A stretch of 64,000 bases of DNA from positions 23,182,731 to 23,246,730 of the forward strand of contig CM072148.1 of assembly GCA_036850595.1 (NCBI GenBank), given 5' to 3'. A program made the translations under genes and the position numbers. Positions 12,233 to 25,600 of the stretch are shown piece by piece; within the stretch, counting starts at the first letter, position 1, and every line of letters starts with the position of its first letter. Source of the DNA: Rhyacichthys aspro (Eukaryota > Chordata > Actinopteri > Gobiiformes > Rhyacichthyidae). The notes under the pieces were generated by a model. It saw only the letters and a list, made by a program, of their open reading frames with translations, had not been told where the DNA came from and did not search any database.

Positions 12233-12330
12233 GCAGTGGCTCAGGAGGTAGAGCAGGGCATCCAATAACTGAAAAGTTGGCGGCTCGATCCCCGCTCCTG
12301 CCTCCAGTGCCTTAGCACTGCAGTAGGATC
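12233..12330 (+). repeat. tRNA-derived SINE-like head
   Basis: GTGGCTCAGGAGGTAGAGC resembles a tRNA A box and GGCGGCTCGATCCCCGC, about 35 bases on, resembles a B box. The spacing suits a tRNA-derived SINE promoter. It cannot fold as a functional tRNA as far as I can see, and sequence of another repeat follows directly. Confidence 0.45.
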
Positions 12331-12374
12331 GTGGTCAGAGAGGCTGTTGGTGCTGTTGGTTTGGCAGCCACTCA

Positions 12375-12509
12375 TTCATTTTGTGTCGCGAGTGGCTGGC
12401 CTATCCCAGCAGCTTTGGGCCTTAGGCGGGTACACCCTGGACAGTGGCCAGTCTGTTCGCAGGGCTGACTTAGAGATGAACATTGACAGACAACCATTCA
12501 CTCTCACAT
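12375..12509 (+). repeat. Dispersed repeat fragment (family A)
   Basis: Shares the segment GGCTGG..CCTATCCCAGCAGCTTTGGGCCT with 19005-19040, and the general layout (address-like text leading to ACAGACAACCATTCACTCTCACAT) is a very common fish repeat. It is cut by the N gap. Related pieces are at 18990-19185, 42960-43140 and 44400-44535. Confidence 0.6.
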
Positions 12510-12609
12510 NNNNNNNNNNNNNNNNNNNNNNNNNNNNNNNNNNNNNNNNNNNNNNNNNNNNNNNNNNNNNNNNNNNNNNNNNNNNNNNNNNNNNNNNNNN
12601 NNNNNNNNN
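12510..12609. other. Assembly gap, exactly 100 N
   Basis: The run is exactly 100 N, the usual placeholder for a gap of unknown size. The left flank is a SINE/dispersed repeat and the right flank is a LINE, so repeats probably ended the contigs. Both flanking genes are cut here: pde4a lacks its catalytic exons and gtf3c1 lacks its 5' part. Confidence 0.97.
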
Positions 12610-13262
12610 GTGAGAGACCTCTCCCCGACCAAAGGCGCAAGGAGCCGACCCTCTGGTTCACTGAGGTGAACTCCAACACACAGCGGCTGAGCTGGGGGGC
12701 TACAAGCAAGCCCACTCCAGCCCGCCGCCTCTCACCGTGGGCAACTCCAGAGTAGTGGAGAGTCCAGCCCCTCTTAAGGAGTTGGGTTCCAGAGCCCAGG
12801 CTGGGTGTGGAGGTGAACCCGACTATCTCTAGTCGGTACCTCTCAACCTCCTGCATAAGCTCAGGCTCCTTCCCCCCAGTTGAGGTGACATTCCATGTCC
12901 CTAGAGCTAGATCATCGCATCCAGGAATTGGGTCACTGAGGTCCCTGCTTTTGGCTGACACCTAATCCACATTGCACTGGCCTTAGGGTTCCTCCTACAG
13001 GTGGTGAGCCCACGGGAGTTTGCCCCACGTCGCTCTTTCAGGCTGAGTCCAGTCCGGCTGCACCATACCGGGCGACGTCTCTGGCCTCAGTCTGTCTCTG
13101 TCCTCAGTCTGTCTCTGTCCATAAGGGGTCTTGAACTGCTCTTTGTCTGGCCCGTCACCTAGGACCTGTTTGCCCTGGGAGACCCTACCAGGGGCATATA
13201 GCCCCAGACAACATAGCTCCTAGGATCATTCGGGCACACCAACTCCTCCACTACAGTAAGGT
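12610..13262 (-). mobile_element. LINE fragment with APE-type endonuclease (copy 1)
   Basis: On the minus strand, 12961 down to 12610 encodes the start of an endonuclease: LGTWNVTSTGGKEPEL, VERYRLEIVGFTST, LGSGTQLLKRGWTLHYSG and ERRRAGVGLLVAPQLS. Upstream on that strand, up to 13262, is the 5' leader of the same element. It runs into the gap. The same leader and endonuclease text occurs on the plus strand at 27950-28700. It is a non-LTR retrotransposon of a type abundant in fish (RTE or Rex-like by my recollection; clade not certain). Confidence 0.8.
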
Positions 13263-13461
13263 GGTTACGGTTCAAGAAGAGAATAAACAAACCTGCTTTT
13301 TTAAAATGCCATTTGTAAAAAATAAACAAACCTGCTTTTTTACAAAAGACATCTTAAAGTTGAATTATGTAACGTGTAGTTCTGTTTTCAAATAATAAAA
13401 TAATGTACTTTTTGCCTCTCTAGTCCTATTAGACCAATCATAATGTCCTTGGTGCTTGCAG

Positions 13462-16400
13462 GTTGATGGTCTGGAGGATTATCTGAATGATTCAGAAAAG
13501 CAGCACTATTTGGTCAGATGTCTGCCTGGCAAAATGAAGAGACAGCTGCTTTACAAACGGTGACTTTTCCTCTTTGTGCTTGTCACTTTAGTTTGATGTA
13601 CTTTCTTTGCTGCTGTAAATTGTACCTGTAAATTGTGTTACTTTAGGCGGTACATCTTCTCTTTTCATGAGAACATGCAGAAGTTGGCTTATATGGGACT
13701 GCTGCAGTTTGGTCCAGTGGAAAAGTTTAAAGACAAGGACCAGGTATTCCCCACTCAGTCATCAATTAAACTAATCTGACAACACTGCAATTTGCTGAAG
13801 TGAGTATGTTGAGCAATGATGTTTTCTTTTAGCCTAATTTAAAGGAGCAATGTTTAGGTTTTTAAGAATAAAAAACGGTTTTATTTGCTCATAAGTGAGA
13901 CGTCCATACTGTGATGACAAGAATTGAATTTTAAGTATCCAACCGGGTTGCCTCTATAAGCCTGTAGGTTTAATTTAATTGAGAAGTATTCGGGTTGGAT
14001 TTTCTGCGAAATCAAGTCGGATGTGACATGGTGGTCGTTGCACGGAGCCATGGCAGTGAGGGACATTAGTTTGCGTTAGTTTTGAGATGGACTCTGCTGT
14101 CACAAAAAAAAACCCTGAACGGCCTCCAACACAGCACAACCCAGACACCGACTCAAACTCCGCGCAGACATAAAAAACAAAGAATGTTTTATTGAGCAAG
14201 GCCCAAAGAGTCAGACAGGAGTGTGACTGGCGCCGGGGGAAGACGAGCCAGAGTCGGCCGCGAGAGCGAAGGTCTGCTCTAAAAGAGACCCAGAGTTGGC
14301 TTTCTGTTCAAAAGGTAAGACACCATTACAGACCATATAAAATATCTTGTGATACTTTGTTTTCAGTTGTCTAATGCTAAATATCAATAGCGTGCTTCCG
14401 AAACGGGATGCTAACCAGCTAACAGGAACGTTTCCAAATAAGTTTCTGTTTTGAATGGATTAAATACCTTCAGACCATAACTGTGTTATGATCCTGACTC
14501 TCAAGGTTTATGACTCTCGAGGCTTTTCATATTACTTTATCAGCTGTCATTACAAAGCAGCTAATGCTAACTCTGTGTGCATTTTGGAGTTACAGTAACA
14601 TTGGCTCATTTGCAAAATAACCACCAGAAAACGCAAGCCATTACACTAACATTATAACTGTCTGTTAGACAGAATGTTATTGTCATCACAGCCCCAGGGA
14701 GAAGACCAGGGGCCCGAGGGTCATCTGGCCTATGACCTCTTTGTCAGAGCTTCCCACATCCAGAGGTGCATTGAGGTGCTAAGGGTAATTCTACCACACG
14801 TCTTTCACTGGTTACTTTGTTATATTTATGTCACATCCGCTTGTCTCTCGGTTGTGATACACAGTACAACACATAATAGAGTGAGGTGGGGAATAAAGTA
14901 AACATTTGTAGTGGGATTAGCTTTGGTTATGCATTCATTTTTATGTTAGGTGACAATTTTTTTAAATAGTTTTGCTGGTTAGTAACATGGAGGTAATTGA
15001 TCAATAAAAATATAGTTTTGTTTGTTTGTTGAAAATATAGTGGCACTATATTATAGTAACGCTGCTGTAAATACAATAATATTGTATTTCCCTGTATTCT
15101 AACAATGGTTGAATTGTTTACAGATATGAGAAAACAACAGTGGAAGACACCACCATCCTGAATTAATAACTTCAGGGGAATCTGACAGTTATCTTTGTTT
15201 TCAGTTAGTATTGTAGATTAAAATTTAACTCAGGTGTGATCATTCCTTTTAACTTAGTCTAAAATATATTGAATTTAAAGTCTATGTGGTAAGGTGTCCT
15301 GCACCACGTCAGTGGTGAGAACGAGTAGGCCCTCAGCAGATCCAGCATGCACCTCTGGATGTGGGACAAAGAGGTCATAGGCCAGATGACCCTCGGGCCC
15401 CTGGTCTTTTCCCTGGGGTTGTGCCCCCACCTACAGCTGAATTGGCCCTGACATAACTCTGCAGAGGACAGTTATGTCGGCCACATGTCCACAGTCTTTA
15501 CCTGTCTCTCACAAGGAACCGTTATGTTCAGGTATCATGCACCAGTGGAGAAGTCAAGCCGGTTTTGTTATTTATCAGCTTTACATCATATCAAGATGCA
15601 CGTATCTACAATGCTGTGGACATGTTTGTTACCTGTCAAACTCAAAACTTTATTATCTGTGTATTGTATGTTATAATACTGTAAATTGATTAATGTCATG
15701 ACACCAATGCTTATTATTCTCTTGCTCTCTCTCTCTCTTTAGGACATGACTTCAGCCACAAAAACAACGGGCAGCAATAAAAAGAGACTGGTCAAATGGA
15801 GCAATTTCTTTACTATAAATATGTGTAGGAAATAATCTATAAAAATATATGTATAAAACACTGTATAAAACTTTCAATTAATAAAACAAAGAAAGCAGGG
15901 GTTTTTTTTTAATCTAGTTGTCTAAAATAGAAACAATCCCATGTGGTGTGCTGAGTACCTTGTTGGATCCTGCTGGCAGCATTTGTTTTCTAGATCTGTT
16001 GGCATGACTGGGCAGTTGCACCGAGCTGGCGGACCCCTGTTGGTTTGACTCGCTCTGTCACGTTCTCTACAATAAATTAGAGGTCATGGAGTGTTGTTTT
16101 GGTGCTTGTCACTGACGTGTCACACAAGGTTTAGGAACAGTGCAGCTGTTTAGACATTAGTTGACCAAATAAAAATGAAATGCTCCAATATTTGTGCAAA
16201 TTGGCAAAATAACAGTAATAGTAACACATTACGTATCGTGATATAGCAAAGTCACTAACTTTTGCCGTTATTCTGCTGTGACTGCTATGTAAACACTGCA
16301 GGGCCTCAGATAAACTTTCAAAAGTGTAATCTTTCTTACCTCCACTGTAAACATGATTCCAAATATCAGAGTACTGTGATAGAGTCTGTGATGAGGCTGT

Positions 16401-16551
16401 GATGAAGCTGATGCTCCGGTTCCTCAGTTGTGCTCGTACAAACACGTGTGCGGGAGCAAGCACGACCCTGACAGCAGTTCCTCTCTAACGGCCAAAGGTG
16501 TCAGTAACTGTTAGAAATTTATGAAAGTTACACAATGCCCCTTTAATATAT

Positions 16552-16614
<63 letters not shown>

Positions 16615-19600
16615 TATATATGTGTATGTATATATATATGTATGTATATATATTAAATGTAATGTTTCATCTTCATTTGAGTGTTTATCATAGCTGTTTG
16701 TTTTTAACATTAATTTCTCCATTCACTCATTTATGCCCCATTTTCATGCATTTTAGAAATCTTAAACCATTTTTAATAACTAAAACTTGTTCCAAACCAA
16801 CTAATAGTGGTTCCAATCCAACTAAAACCTGTTAAAATCCAACTAAAACCACTGAAAGTTTAAGTAAACCCATTCAGGTCCAAATAAAAACTGTTAAAAT
16901 TCAAAATCAAAAACCAGTTTAAATTCATCATAAAACTGTTTAAATCCAACTAAATCTTGTCTAAATTCGTATAAAACCTTTGTCTCTGATTAATATCAAT
17001 GCAAAGGACTGCATGATGATGATACCCTATATGTAGAGCTGGTGCTTCATGAAACAAGAGTCTTTAGATGCTGACTCTTATTGGTAAAAAAAAATCTTAT
17101 TGGACAGAAATTCTAAATAAAGAACTTCACTCTACTCTGTTTCCTGATTTAGATATTTGTGTACCTGAAACGCAATGCCACAATCGTTGACACCACCAGT
17201 GCTGAGCCTCACTACTGGCTGGTCTCAGAGTCGCCCAACAAGCCCTTTGAGAGACGCCGCTATACATTAAACACAGCTGAGGACACCGAAAACTACTGGT
17301 TCGACCTGATGTGTGTGTGCCTCAACACACCTCTGGGTACGTCCAAGCTCACATATCCACTGCAGACCACTATACTGTGTGGAATACTGATCCTCTGCAT
17401 GTCTTTTCAGGGATCATCCGCAATAAGAGAGGGGACACTGAGGAGGATGGGGTAGTTCCCTTGTTTGTGCGAGAACGAGCTGTGTTTGTGGGACTGGCCT
17501 ACCTGCTTAAGTAAGGGCAGAATCTTATTCTTTTTTTTTCTTTTTTTTTAACTTTTTTATGTTTGAAATAAGGAAACCTTTATGGATTGTGACTGTGTAA
17601 TATCTCTGAATACTTAAACCTGACTTTGGCAAATGTAGCTGGCATCCTGTTACGGAGTTGGCATTGGTGTCAGACTGTGAGCCACAGGTCACTGGATAAA
17701 AATATTACAAATCTCAATTTTTTATAATTTTGTATCAGATGATTTCAATGATGATGATTTGGTATTATTTCCTATTACAAAGGACTACTATGTCTTTCTG
17801 TCTCTTGTTGAGCACATAATACAATAATGTTGACTGATTATTTTTATCTAATGAAAATGTGTCTTGGATAAAATACCGTATTTTCCGGACTATAAGCTGC
17901 TACTTTTTTCCCACGCTTTGAACCATACCGCTTATACAGTGATGCGGCTTTTCTATGAATTTTTCTTCAGCCCTCAGGGGGGCGCTCTAGCAGGAAGTGC
18001 AAAAACAAGACAGGCAGCGGTAGTACAAACAAGAAAGCACCAGTTTTTATTCTTAGCACATGCAACCCAAGACGCACAACAGCAAAATACGGTAATATTT
18101 TTACACCCTCACCCCCTCATAATGGAAAACAAATGAAGTGACAGTGGTTTGGTGTTCAGTAGTTTCAATGCTCAGGAGGAAGATGAATAGTGACTTGTGG
18201 TTTCAGTGCACGGGAGAATGAAGCGACTTTAATAGTTGCGCAGTTGCGCTTTAACAGTGCGCAGGAAGAAAAAGTGACAGTGGTTTGGTGTTCAGTGGTT
18301 TCAGTACGCAGGAGGAAGAAAAATAAAGCAACTTGGTTTTAGTGCACAGGAGGAAGATGAATAAAACCATCAATGACTTTTCTGTTTTGTTTGATCAGCA
18401 CTTTTACTGCCGTGTTACAGGCACTGTTCGGAAACAATCAGTTCAATATGAATAAACACTTATAGTACAAAATCTTTCTATGTAAATATCTTATTTCTCA
18501 GCCTGGATATCGGCGCTTATAGTCCGGTGCGGCTTATATGTGACAAAATATATATTTCTTTTAAATTTTAGTGGGTGCGGCTTATATTTAGGTGCGCTCT
18601 ATAGTCCGGAAAATACGGTAATTGTAATTTTGTATTTTTTTACAAATCGGATACATTAGGTTTTTATCAGAGGCAGAGTCTTGAGCTATGCAACAACTCC
18701 TGTGTGTCCAAATGTATGTTTACTCAATTCATTTAATGTCAGAAAGACAGCATAAAAATCAGCACATTTGTGCATTGTAGCAGACAACAGTAACTCCACA
18801 GTCAGAGTTGCTGTGAACAATCAGAGTGGAGTAGGGCCCATAGATACATGTGATCATTAATGTAGAAATAATACAAACAGCGGAAGCTTGAGACATGATT
18901 TGAATCCCTATGACAACCATTAGGAAACAACTGGCTGCACAGCTGTCGGGGTAGATGTAAAAGTAGTGCCAAACATTAATTAATTAATCTTCTATCACTT
19001 ACGGGTGGCTGGAGCCTATCCCAGCAGCTTTGGGCCTAAATACAAGAAGCCGGAGTACACACAGAGAACCCACGGTAACACAGGGAACACTTACACTCCT
19101 CACAGACAGCCGGCCCGGAGTCAAACCACAACCTTTTTGCTGTGAGGCAAGAGTGCTAACCACTCTGCCACCATGCAACCCTAGTGCTAAACATAAAACA
19201 TCATAATCTGTGTGTCTTATGTATTTTTGAACTTGACCAATATGAGTTTCCCCCTTGTCTTTCCTCATTACACTTTATCATGTGTTTAATTGTCTGTGAC
19301 TTCCTGCATTTGCCAAACATGATTTCACGCAAACAAATCGGACCTTGGTTCTGTTTAGTGTAGATCAAGACCACTTCTTTTTGTCAACAAAAGAATAGTT
19401 GTTTGGTTTTAAACCTTGGTCCACTGAAGGACAGAACGGGAAAGTCTGGACTAAACAGTCCAGGTGTGAAAGTCCCCTAAAGCAACTCTAATGCATTAAC
19501 AAAGCCGACTTGATCTTACCAGAATAAGAACCAGTTAACAATGGCATATATTGTCAAATCTACTCTAACGCTAATCCAACAAAAGTTATTAAGTTAAAGG

Positions 19601-22600
19601 TCACTCCGTCTCCAACTTGCTTTTTTAAATAAACAATCATGGTACTTCTGTTGGCCAAGTTTACACAAGCACTTTTTGATGACGTGGGCTTTGACACTGT
19701 AAAATGCAACAGTTTAAAAACATGGTAGTAATCAATGTTGCTTAAATTCTTACAGGGGGAGTCTTGATGTGTGTGATGACGGATTCATACCTGGAGATGG
19801 TAAAGGAGCGGGAGGCCTGGACTCAGAGTTCTTTGCTCATCTGAAGCGCAACTGGTTGTGGACCAACCACTTACTATCTGTCAGAAGTGTAAGCAGGTTT
19901 ATCAAGTCATGTTGGGTGTGTCACGTAAACTCAAATGTCCACTTGTTTAATAAACTGGCACATGTTCTATTCCAGAGATCATCTAGTTTAGGAGCAAAGG
20001 ACACCAAAGTCAGACTGAAGAGCTTGTGTAAAAATGCTCTTCTTCTACTTCAAGCAGGTGAGTTGAGATGGATCCCTTCACTGTGTCTCATCGTGTTTTC
20101 AGCTAAAGCCCAGGAAAATAGTCTTCACACTATTTTGCTTTTTTGGTGAAAACTACAGTCATATTAGGAGCCTAGCCTTGTAGAGTTGTTGGCATAATGT
20201 GGAAATAAAGATTTCATGAACTTTTCATGGCACTTGAAACATTTCTTTAAAAATCTATTTTATATGAAATGATGATCAATAGTTGATTTAATGTTTCATG
20301 CTAAAATGTTACAGTGCACCTGCTCATAGTAAATGTGTTTAATGCATTTGTTTATGTTTCTGGAAAATAGAGGGCTCTGCTAATCCTCATTATGTGACTG
20401 CAAAAAGAAAGCTTATAACTGAGGAAGATGTTCTGGTATGAATCACACTATTGTTTTTTACATGATCTAAAGAATTCTGTAGGACAATCTGCATATATGT
20501 TTTTTTATTTCCAATGCAACAGGTGGTTGAGGAGCCAGCAAGCAGGAACAAGCAGGTGATGGGAGGCAAACAGCAGAAGAGAAAGAGAAGCAAAAAGGAG
20601 GTTGTGAGGGTCCCACGCAAAAAGAAAGGTTAGAAAGTTTCATATCAAAGAGGTTGAGCTGATGTGGTGTTGAGTTTTGCATTGTCTTAACAGAGCCCAG
20701 GAGGAGGACCCCTGCTCATGATGAGAGGGACCACGAGGCATTAAAGCAGATGACCCGACAGAGAGTGTACTGGTCTGTGCAGGAGGACTCACTCATGATG
20801 CTCTGCAGTGTAGCCTCACATCTGCTAAACAGCAAGGTGACTGACCACACCGCACCACAGACGTGCTCTATTAGCACACTACTGACCCCTTTTACAAGAT
20901 TTTAGTAACACACTCTGCAAACAGTATTTTAGAATTAATACCTTGTAATTAACAATGAATTAATAATGCTAAAATAACATTTATACGAGGCTGAAGATTT
21001 GGTGTTCCTTACAATGCAGTCGCTTATTCTTTGGTGTCATATATTTATGATTGGAAAGAAGAATAGTGGGTTCGTCTTCAAGTTCACCTTCTTTTTTTCT
21101 ATTAGCTTTACATGAAGCAATAGGCATCAAAGTGTAACATTTTTAATTTATAGCTTTATTATAGTTGCCCGACATGAAACAGAAGGAAGTGTCCTCTCAA
21201 AAGGCAATGGGCCTTTGTTACCACTTTTTGGCATGCCCACTGTCAAGTATACATAAGCTTACTGTCTGCCAAAATCAGTAAATGCATCTTTTGAAAAAAG
21301 GAGTTATGTAAGGCACAAAAATAAGAGCATATAAGTAAAAGTGCGCCGATCGATCGGTCACCGATCACGATCGGCTGATCATGGCTATAAATAGTGTGAT
21401 CATTGCTCGGCAAAATGGCCGATCAGAAAAACCGAGCATGCACAGAACAAGCGAGATTTGTCCTTAATGTTTAACCATAGCGTTTAACCCAAAATGGCGC
21501 TCTGGCGGTTTTTCGAGGTGTCAAAAACGGACTCTAAAGTTGCTATATGCAACATCTGCAACAAGACTATTACTCGTGGAGGGAAGCAACTAAAAAAACA
21601 CAACACGACAAACCTTATTAGACATTCGAAGGCAAGTCATGTTGTTGAATACCTACCTTAAATAGCCTACCAAAGTAGATTGTTATTTGGTTCATAAATT
21701 CATAACACACAGGTCAGTGCTTGCTTTTTGTTTTTGCATTATAAAAACTGTGGCAATATGTTTTGCTAATAGCCACAACAGATGTTTTTTTGTTTTTTGT
21801 TGAATGACCAGTAATTGCTTGTGGACAATGTTAGAAACTGGAAAACCTTTACTAAGTAAAGGAGAAATATTTATTTACTCTTATTGAAGTCCTGCAACGT
21901 TGAGTGCTACCTGTGGATTGGCAGAGATCTTAAAAGGTTTACACCTATGTTTGTTTTTGGGAAACCTGGCTGTTACTTGAAAAAATACCTTTTAGGTAAA
22001 TTACTAAATTATTAAATAAAAGAACAGTTAAACAGTTTAATTCAGTGGTTCATTTTTGTTTTATAGCATTCTTAATTTAGCCCTTAAATACAAATTTAAT
22101 GTGACCAGTATCAGCTGTGATCGTTATCGGCCGATCACAATTTCAGTGATCAGTAATCGGTGATCGGCCTCATAAATCCTGATCGGAGCATCTCTACATA
22201 TAAGTCTTTTACATATCTCTTTTGTGCTTAATTCAGCAGTATTAATGTACTCTTAGTTACAGTGCTTCTTTACTTTCTTCGCAACAACTCTCTTAAAAAC
22301 TTGCTTTGTGACCTTCCATCTGGCCTCTGTCATACATGTTAGAAATGGACTCCATTATCTAATCTAATCATGATTTAAAAAGGAAAAATACCCACATAAG
22401 GACAGTGTGAACGGATTCTAAAATAAGAGCACAGAGGATTTCATGTTACTGTGTAGGAAATGTTGAGTTGAAGCCTACACTAACTTGGTTGGTGCGTTAC
22501 AGCTAAAGAGGCCCTTTGTACCGCATTGTGTAGTAAGAGACATACTCCACAAAGAGTTTGAAAAATCCAGAGATAAAACTTCTGTTGCTGTTGGTCGTCG

Positions 22601-25600
22601 CACAAGATACATCCTGAAAAATCCTCAGACACTGCTGAACTATAGGTACGTCCCACAACAGTGAGGTATCCTGCAGACACTGGCCCAGTATAACTTTGTC
22701 ATGTATTTCAGGATCTGCTTGGCTGAGGTGGGCCAGGACAAAGCTCTGTTGAAACAGTTAGAAGAAAACAAACCCACTGACCCAGAAAAACCTGAGGTGG
22801 GTTTTGTTTTATGTCAAATAAATCCTGAGAGGACCACAACCTTATTTTCCTGTCCATGTCCTATAGTCGTGTTCAGAGTCCTTCAGTGAATATATCCGGC
22901 TGCTCAGGCAAAAGTTCAGCACAGCCATGGACCCAGCTAACTTTATAATACCAGACACCAAAGACCAGCTGTTCTCACGGTAAGACAAGTGTGTGTGCTG
23001 ACTCAATCATGCCTTATATTGCTTCTCTTGGTACTATTTATGTCAATTTACATAGGAACAACACTCTTGCCTGTTCATGCTGCAGACCCTCTAGACCTGG
23101 TTCCGCCAAACGTCTTTGCTAATTTATGGAGTGACCTCAAACATGGATCAACAGAGTTCTGCTCTGGGCTATAGTCATTTGTGACTCCCAAAATCTGTAA
23201 AATATTCATGTCCAGTGAGCAGTTTTAGGAGCTGAGAGGATTACAAGTCATCAAGAAATAACTTAAGTTATTAGAGTTGCATATTAATAATAAAATATTA
23301 AAAAGATAAAAATAAAAGATTAATCAAGGAATAAAAATGTTTCAGAAAATTAACACTGAATTTCAATCAACGCCAAGAGCTTCATCAAAACCAACTGCAT
23401 TAAATCGAAAATGACCAGAGAAAGGGTGCAATAATTCCCTTACTACTGACTATTCAGCTTTTCTCTAGAAATGTACTAAAAAATCACTGAAGTGGTAACT
23501 AAATTGTTCTAGCTTTGTGTATGTTTGTAGTACTCCACTGTGTGCTGTGTTACAGGTTCAGAATATGTGCAATAGACAATGGCAAGAGAACTTCTTACAC
23601 AGACACTCTCAACTGGTAAGTATTCAAAAAAAAAAGCAATTCAATTGAAACTTAATGGGGTTTTGTGTAACCTCATGTCTGCTTATGTCACTGATTATGT
23701 TTGCAGCACAGAGGATATTCATTCAATAGTGCTGCATAACTTGATCCAAAGCACTCTAGCCATGACCAACTCCCAAATGAAGAGCTCCAGGTCCTTCCAG
23801 GTACAGCGCTGTTCAGTTGTTTATTGATTTTCATGCCTCTCCATACACCAGTTCACTCACCTCCACTATATCTATGCTCTCCAGACCTTCCACATCTACA
23901 GCAAGTACAACCAGGAGCTGCTATGTCAAGTCTTCATACAGTGCAGAAAGAGAGGGCTGGTCAACAGAAGGAGGGTCAATCAGGCATCTGGCCCCAAGAA
24001 GAACCGTGCACTGCCTATCCTGCCCATGTCCTACCAGCTGTCCCAGTCCTACTACAGGTATGTGGTAGATCCTTACCTATAAATATGCTACATTTGAGTA
24101 TATGTGACTTAAGCATAAAAGCTTACAGAAAAATTAATCATGCATAGCATGCTAAACATCAATGTAGGCAAAATTATTAAAGATATAGTTATAGTATAAT
24201 GGTATTCAATGTGCCAGACATTAATACTTTGGATGTGTCAATCAGCCCGCTTACATGTACACTAAAAATCCAGTCATTGTCAGATTTCTGGAGTTATCAG
24301 ATTATTCAAGTGATCATGTAAGCAGCATAGTCGGATTTCCTTTATCTGATAATGGCAGTTATCTGATTATGAGAAATCGGACTCACGCACCTATATTTCT
24401 CCCCAAAACTTGTTAATCTGATTTATTTTGTTCTTATACATCTGTGCTTGTGTAAAACAAATAAAAAGGCAGGAAACATAAGTGACTTTTTTTTTGTCAC
24501 GTTAGCAGAGAAAAAAACACAACAAACATGGCATATAAATGAAGGACAGCAGCACTGTGTAGCCTTTTTTGCAGATTATCACATTTCTTATGTAATTGCG
24601 TCAGGTCCGATTTTTACAATTATCTGATTACTCCTAGTTATTGGATCATTATGGTCATGTAAACGCGCTCACTAATTTGCCCATCAGTGCTTTAAAACAA
24701 AAAAAATGTACAATTGCAAACAATATGACAGAAGTTAGACTGCTACTTTATATATCTGAATAAAATGTGGAAATTAAAATATTGAGACATTTTACCATTT
24801 CAAAGGAATTTTTGTCTTGTTGATGGCAACAAAAATTCATGCTGTCCAAAAAGATTTTTTTTTTTGATTCATCATACCATAGAACAGTTTTCTTTAGCGT
24901 ATTTTAAGGTGTTTCACAGGCTGATCCCTGAAGGCCACTGTGAGCCATAATCCACACCTGGGTGCTGTTTGTTTTCAAATGTAGTAGTATCTTTTTGGCT
25001 TCTACAGTCCAAATGTGTCCAGATAAATACATCTCACATTGTTCTAAAGGTGTGTGGCAGATCAGGGCAGTCCCCTCTGAAAAATACAAATCCTACATTT
25101 TATTTTCTCACAGGTGTTTTTCATGGCGTTTTCCTCAAGTCCTGTGCACAGATGCCTTTCGCTTCATCAGGAATCTGTTAAACAAACCAAGAGGGGAATA
25201 CAGACCTTTCACTGAGTTCTATCAAGAAATCGAGAACAGGTCACCGGACGGAGAACTAGTGGAGCCCAAGAAGACACCAGATGTAATAAAAGACAAGCCG
25301 CACAATGAAACAAATGAGAAAACACCAGTGAAACCATTAGAGATGTCAAACAGTGACTCAACAAAAGAAACCAAGAACGAACTGTCTAATGCTAACCAAC
25401 CTGGGGCAGTGTCTGAGCAGTCAAAGGAAGCAGAAGGTCGTGTTAGTTCTGACACAATTGGAGAGCAGATAGAGGAGGAGCCGTCAGGAGAGACTCCAGC
25501 TTGTCCTCCAGATGTAAACAACATGCTGCAGTTCTCTCTGGACTCTCCAGGAGGTGCTTGTGTGGCCGCGCTCAGCCTCATGTCTCTGGGCCTGCTGTCT

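Noticed and set aside
12233..12330. A tRNA gene
   Set aside because: A- and B-box-like words are present but no cloverleaf could be drawn; better explained as a SINE head.
24680..25100. Possible further transposon in the intron before 25114
   Set aside because: The text feels repeat-like but I could not find ends, a target duplication or a second copy in the window.
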